NCBI GenBank assembly: GCA_030410095.1
Contig: JAUFRC010000003.1
Coordinates: 248,001 to 312,000, forward strand
Source: Paracoccus cavernae
Lineage (GTDB): Bacteria; Pseudomonadota; Alphaproteobacteria; Rhodobacterales; Rhodobacteraceae
DNA length: 64,000 bases
Direction: 5' to 3'
A model generated the notes under the pieces. That model worked only from the letters and a program-made list of their open reading frames with translations, did not search any database and was not told where the DNA came from. This document shows positions 63,036 to 64,000 of this stretch, in pieces. A program made the translations under genes and the position numbers. The stretch's first letter is position 1, and each line of letters starts with the position of its first letter.

Positions 63036-63689
63036 ATGTTCGATACCGCCCTCACAACGGCCGATCTGGTCTTCCTCGCCAAAGGCGCGGGCATGACATT
63101 GCTCGTCACCGCCATCGCGGTGGTGGTGGGGACCATTCTCGGGATCATTTTCGGCGTGATCCGCTATCAGGTCGGTGCGATCTGGGCCGCGCCTTTGACC
63201 TTCATCCTCGACATCTGCCGCTCGATCCCGCTGCTGATCCAGCTGGTGCTGCTCAATGCCTTCTTCGGCATCGTGCTCGGGCTGCGCTGGCCGGGGTTGA
63301 CGGTCGCCTGTCTGGTGCTGTCGCTTTACACGGCCGCCTATTGCTCGGAAATCGTGCGCGGCGCGATCGAGGCCGTGCCCGCCAATACCCGCCGCGCGGG
63401 GCGTTCGCTCGGGCTGAACTGGTGGCAGGACATGCGCTATATCGTGGCGCCGCTGGCGACGCGGGTCGCGCTGCCTTCGTGGATCGGGCTCGCGCTCGGC
63501 GTGATGAAGGATTCGGCGCTGGTCTATGTCGTGCAGGTCACCGAGCTGATGAAATCGACCCAGATCCTCATCACGCGCCTGCAGGAGCCCTTGTTCCTTC
63601 TGCTCATCTGCGGCGCCTTCTACTTCATCATCTCCTACCCTCTTGCCCGTTTCGGCGGCTATCTCGAAAAACGGTGGTCCAATGATTGA
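63036..63689 (+). CDS. Amino-acid ABC transporter permease 2
   Basis: Intact 217-residue permease 12 bp after permease 1. It has MTLLVTAIAVVVGTILGIIF, DICRSIPLLIQLVLLNAFFG and EAA loop RAGRSLGLNWWQDMRYIVAP. The stop overlaps the ATPase start by 8 bp. Confidence 0.95.
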   Translation: MFDTALTTADLVFLAKGAGMTLLVTAIAVVVGTILGIIFGVIRYQVGAIWAAPLTFILDICRSIPLLIQLVLLNAFFGIVLGLRWPGLTVACLVLSLYTAAYCSEIVRGAIEAVPANTRRAGRSLGLNWWQDMRYIVAPLATRVALPSWIGLALGVMKDSALVYVVQVTELMKSTQILITRLQEPLFLLLICGAFYFIISYPLARFGGYLEKRWSND

Positions 63690-64000
63690 GATCGAAAACG
63701 TCCGCAAATCCTTTGGCCAGCTCGAGGTTCTCAAGGGCATCGACCTGACCGTCAAGAAAGGCGAGGTCGTCACCATCATCGGCGGTTCGGGTTCGGGGAA
63801 ATCGACGCTTCTGACCTGTATCAACGGGCTGGAGCCGATCGCTTCGGGCAAGATCGTCATCGACGGGGTGGATGTCCACGCCAAGTCGACCGATCTGAAC
63901 AAGCTGCGCCAGAAGGTCGGGATCGTTTTCCAGCAATGGAACGCCTTTCCGCACCTGACCGTGCTGGAAAACGTAACCCTCGCACCCCGCAAGGTGCTGG
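63682..64000 (+). CDS. Amino-acid ABC transporter ATPase, cut by the right edge
   Basis: The first 106 residues of a GlnQ/HisP-class ATPase are present. MIEIENVRKSFGQLEVLKGI leads to Walker A IIGGSGSGKSTLLTCINGLE and Q-loop GIVFQQWNAFPHLTVLENV. The signature and Walker B lie beyond the window. Confidence 0.94.
   Translation, partial: MIEIENVRKSFGQLEVLKGIDLTVKKGEVVTIIGGSGSGKSTLLTCINGLEPIASGKIVIDGVDVHAKSTDLNKLRQKVGIVFQQWNAFPHLTVLENVTLAPRKVL

Noticed and set aside
62295..63992. 565-codon open frame on the minus strand
   Set aside because: Antisense to two intact permease genes and an ATPase; no motif.

Overview
The window is about 64 kb of GC-rich DNA that looks like an alphaproteobacterium of the Rhodobacteraceae, most likely Paracoccus-like. 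This rests on base composition, codon use and gene families, not on a marker gene. I recognised no rRNA, tRNA, CRISPR array, insertion sequence or prophage. RarA is a housekeeping gene. Almost everything else is accessory metabolism: ABC importers joined to the enzymes and regulator that would use their cargo.

About two thirds of the recognisable genes are split between reading frames, many of them more than once. In the breaks rebuilt by hand (oppF, amidohydrolase, RidA, RarA, glnH, histidine kinase, sulfotransferase and others) adding back one missing base, usually in a short G or C run, restores the conserved protein. I therefore treat them as sequencing or assembly deletions. Each gene is given one span from true start to true stop, with approximate break positions. 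The last 3 kb appears clean.

Layout. 1-6035 (minus): MFS exporter, then a surface-polysaccharide group of hexapeptide acetyltransferase, two-domain glycosyltransferase and Stf0-type sulfotransferase. 6248-15981: adenine deaminase, AI-2E permease, FUSC-type protein, a bile-acid/Na+ symporter-family transporter with a divergent GntR regulator, and an acetyltransferase. 14811-19702: amino-acid ABC importer plus aminotransferase, divergent from a LuxR regulator. 20103-30067: a GDSH-motif protein, then a catabolic locus of SelA-like PLP enzyme, IclR regulator, RidA, oligopeptide-type ABC importer and a COG3964-type amidohydrolase. 30603: rarA.

32078-43585 is the most interesting region. It holds a Na/Pi-PhoU transporter, a LacI regulator, three phosphatases (metallophosphoesterase, dual-specificity type, inositol-monophosphatase type) and an ABC importer with two tandem binding proteins. 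A 16-bp palindrome, TTGCACAGCNGTGCAA, lies in each of its three promoter regions, with a weaker fourth copy. I read it as a LacI-controlled system that imports a phosphorylated polyol or sugar, strips the phosphate and handles the released Pi.

43787-64000: small membrane protein and acyltransferase-3; glnHPQ with a C45-type Ntn acyl-hydrolase and an RpiR regulator; a BKACE/class III aminotransferase pair divergent from a second RpiR; a FixL/FixJ-like two-component pair; a secreted GlcG/HbpS protein; LysR divergent from an ankyrin-deaminase-MFS operon; an AhpD-like protein; and a second amino-acid ABC operon cut by the right edge. All three polar-amino-acid ABC operons carry a strong hairpin between the binding-protein gene and the first permease gene, which would favour excess binding protein.
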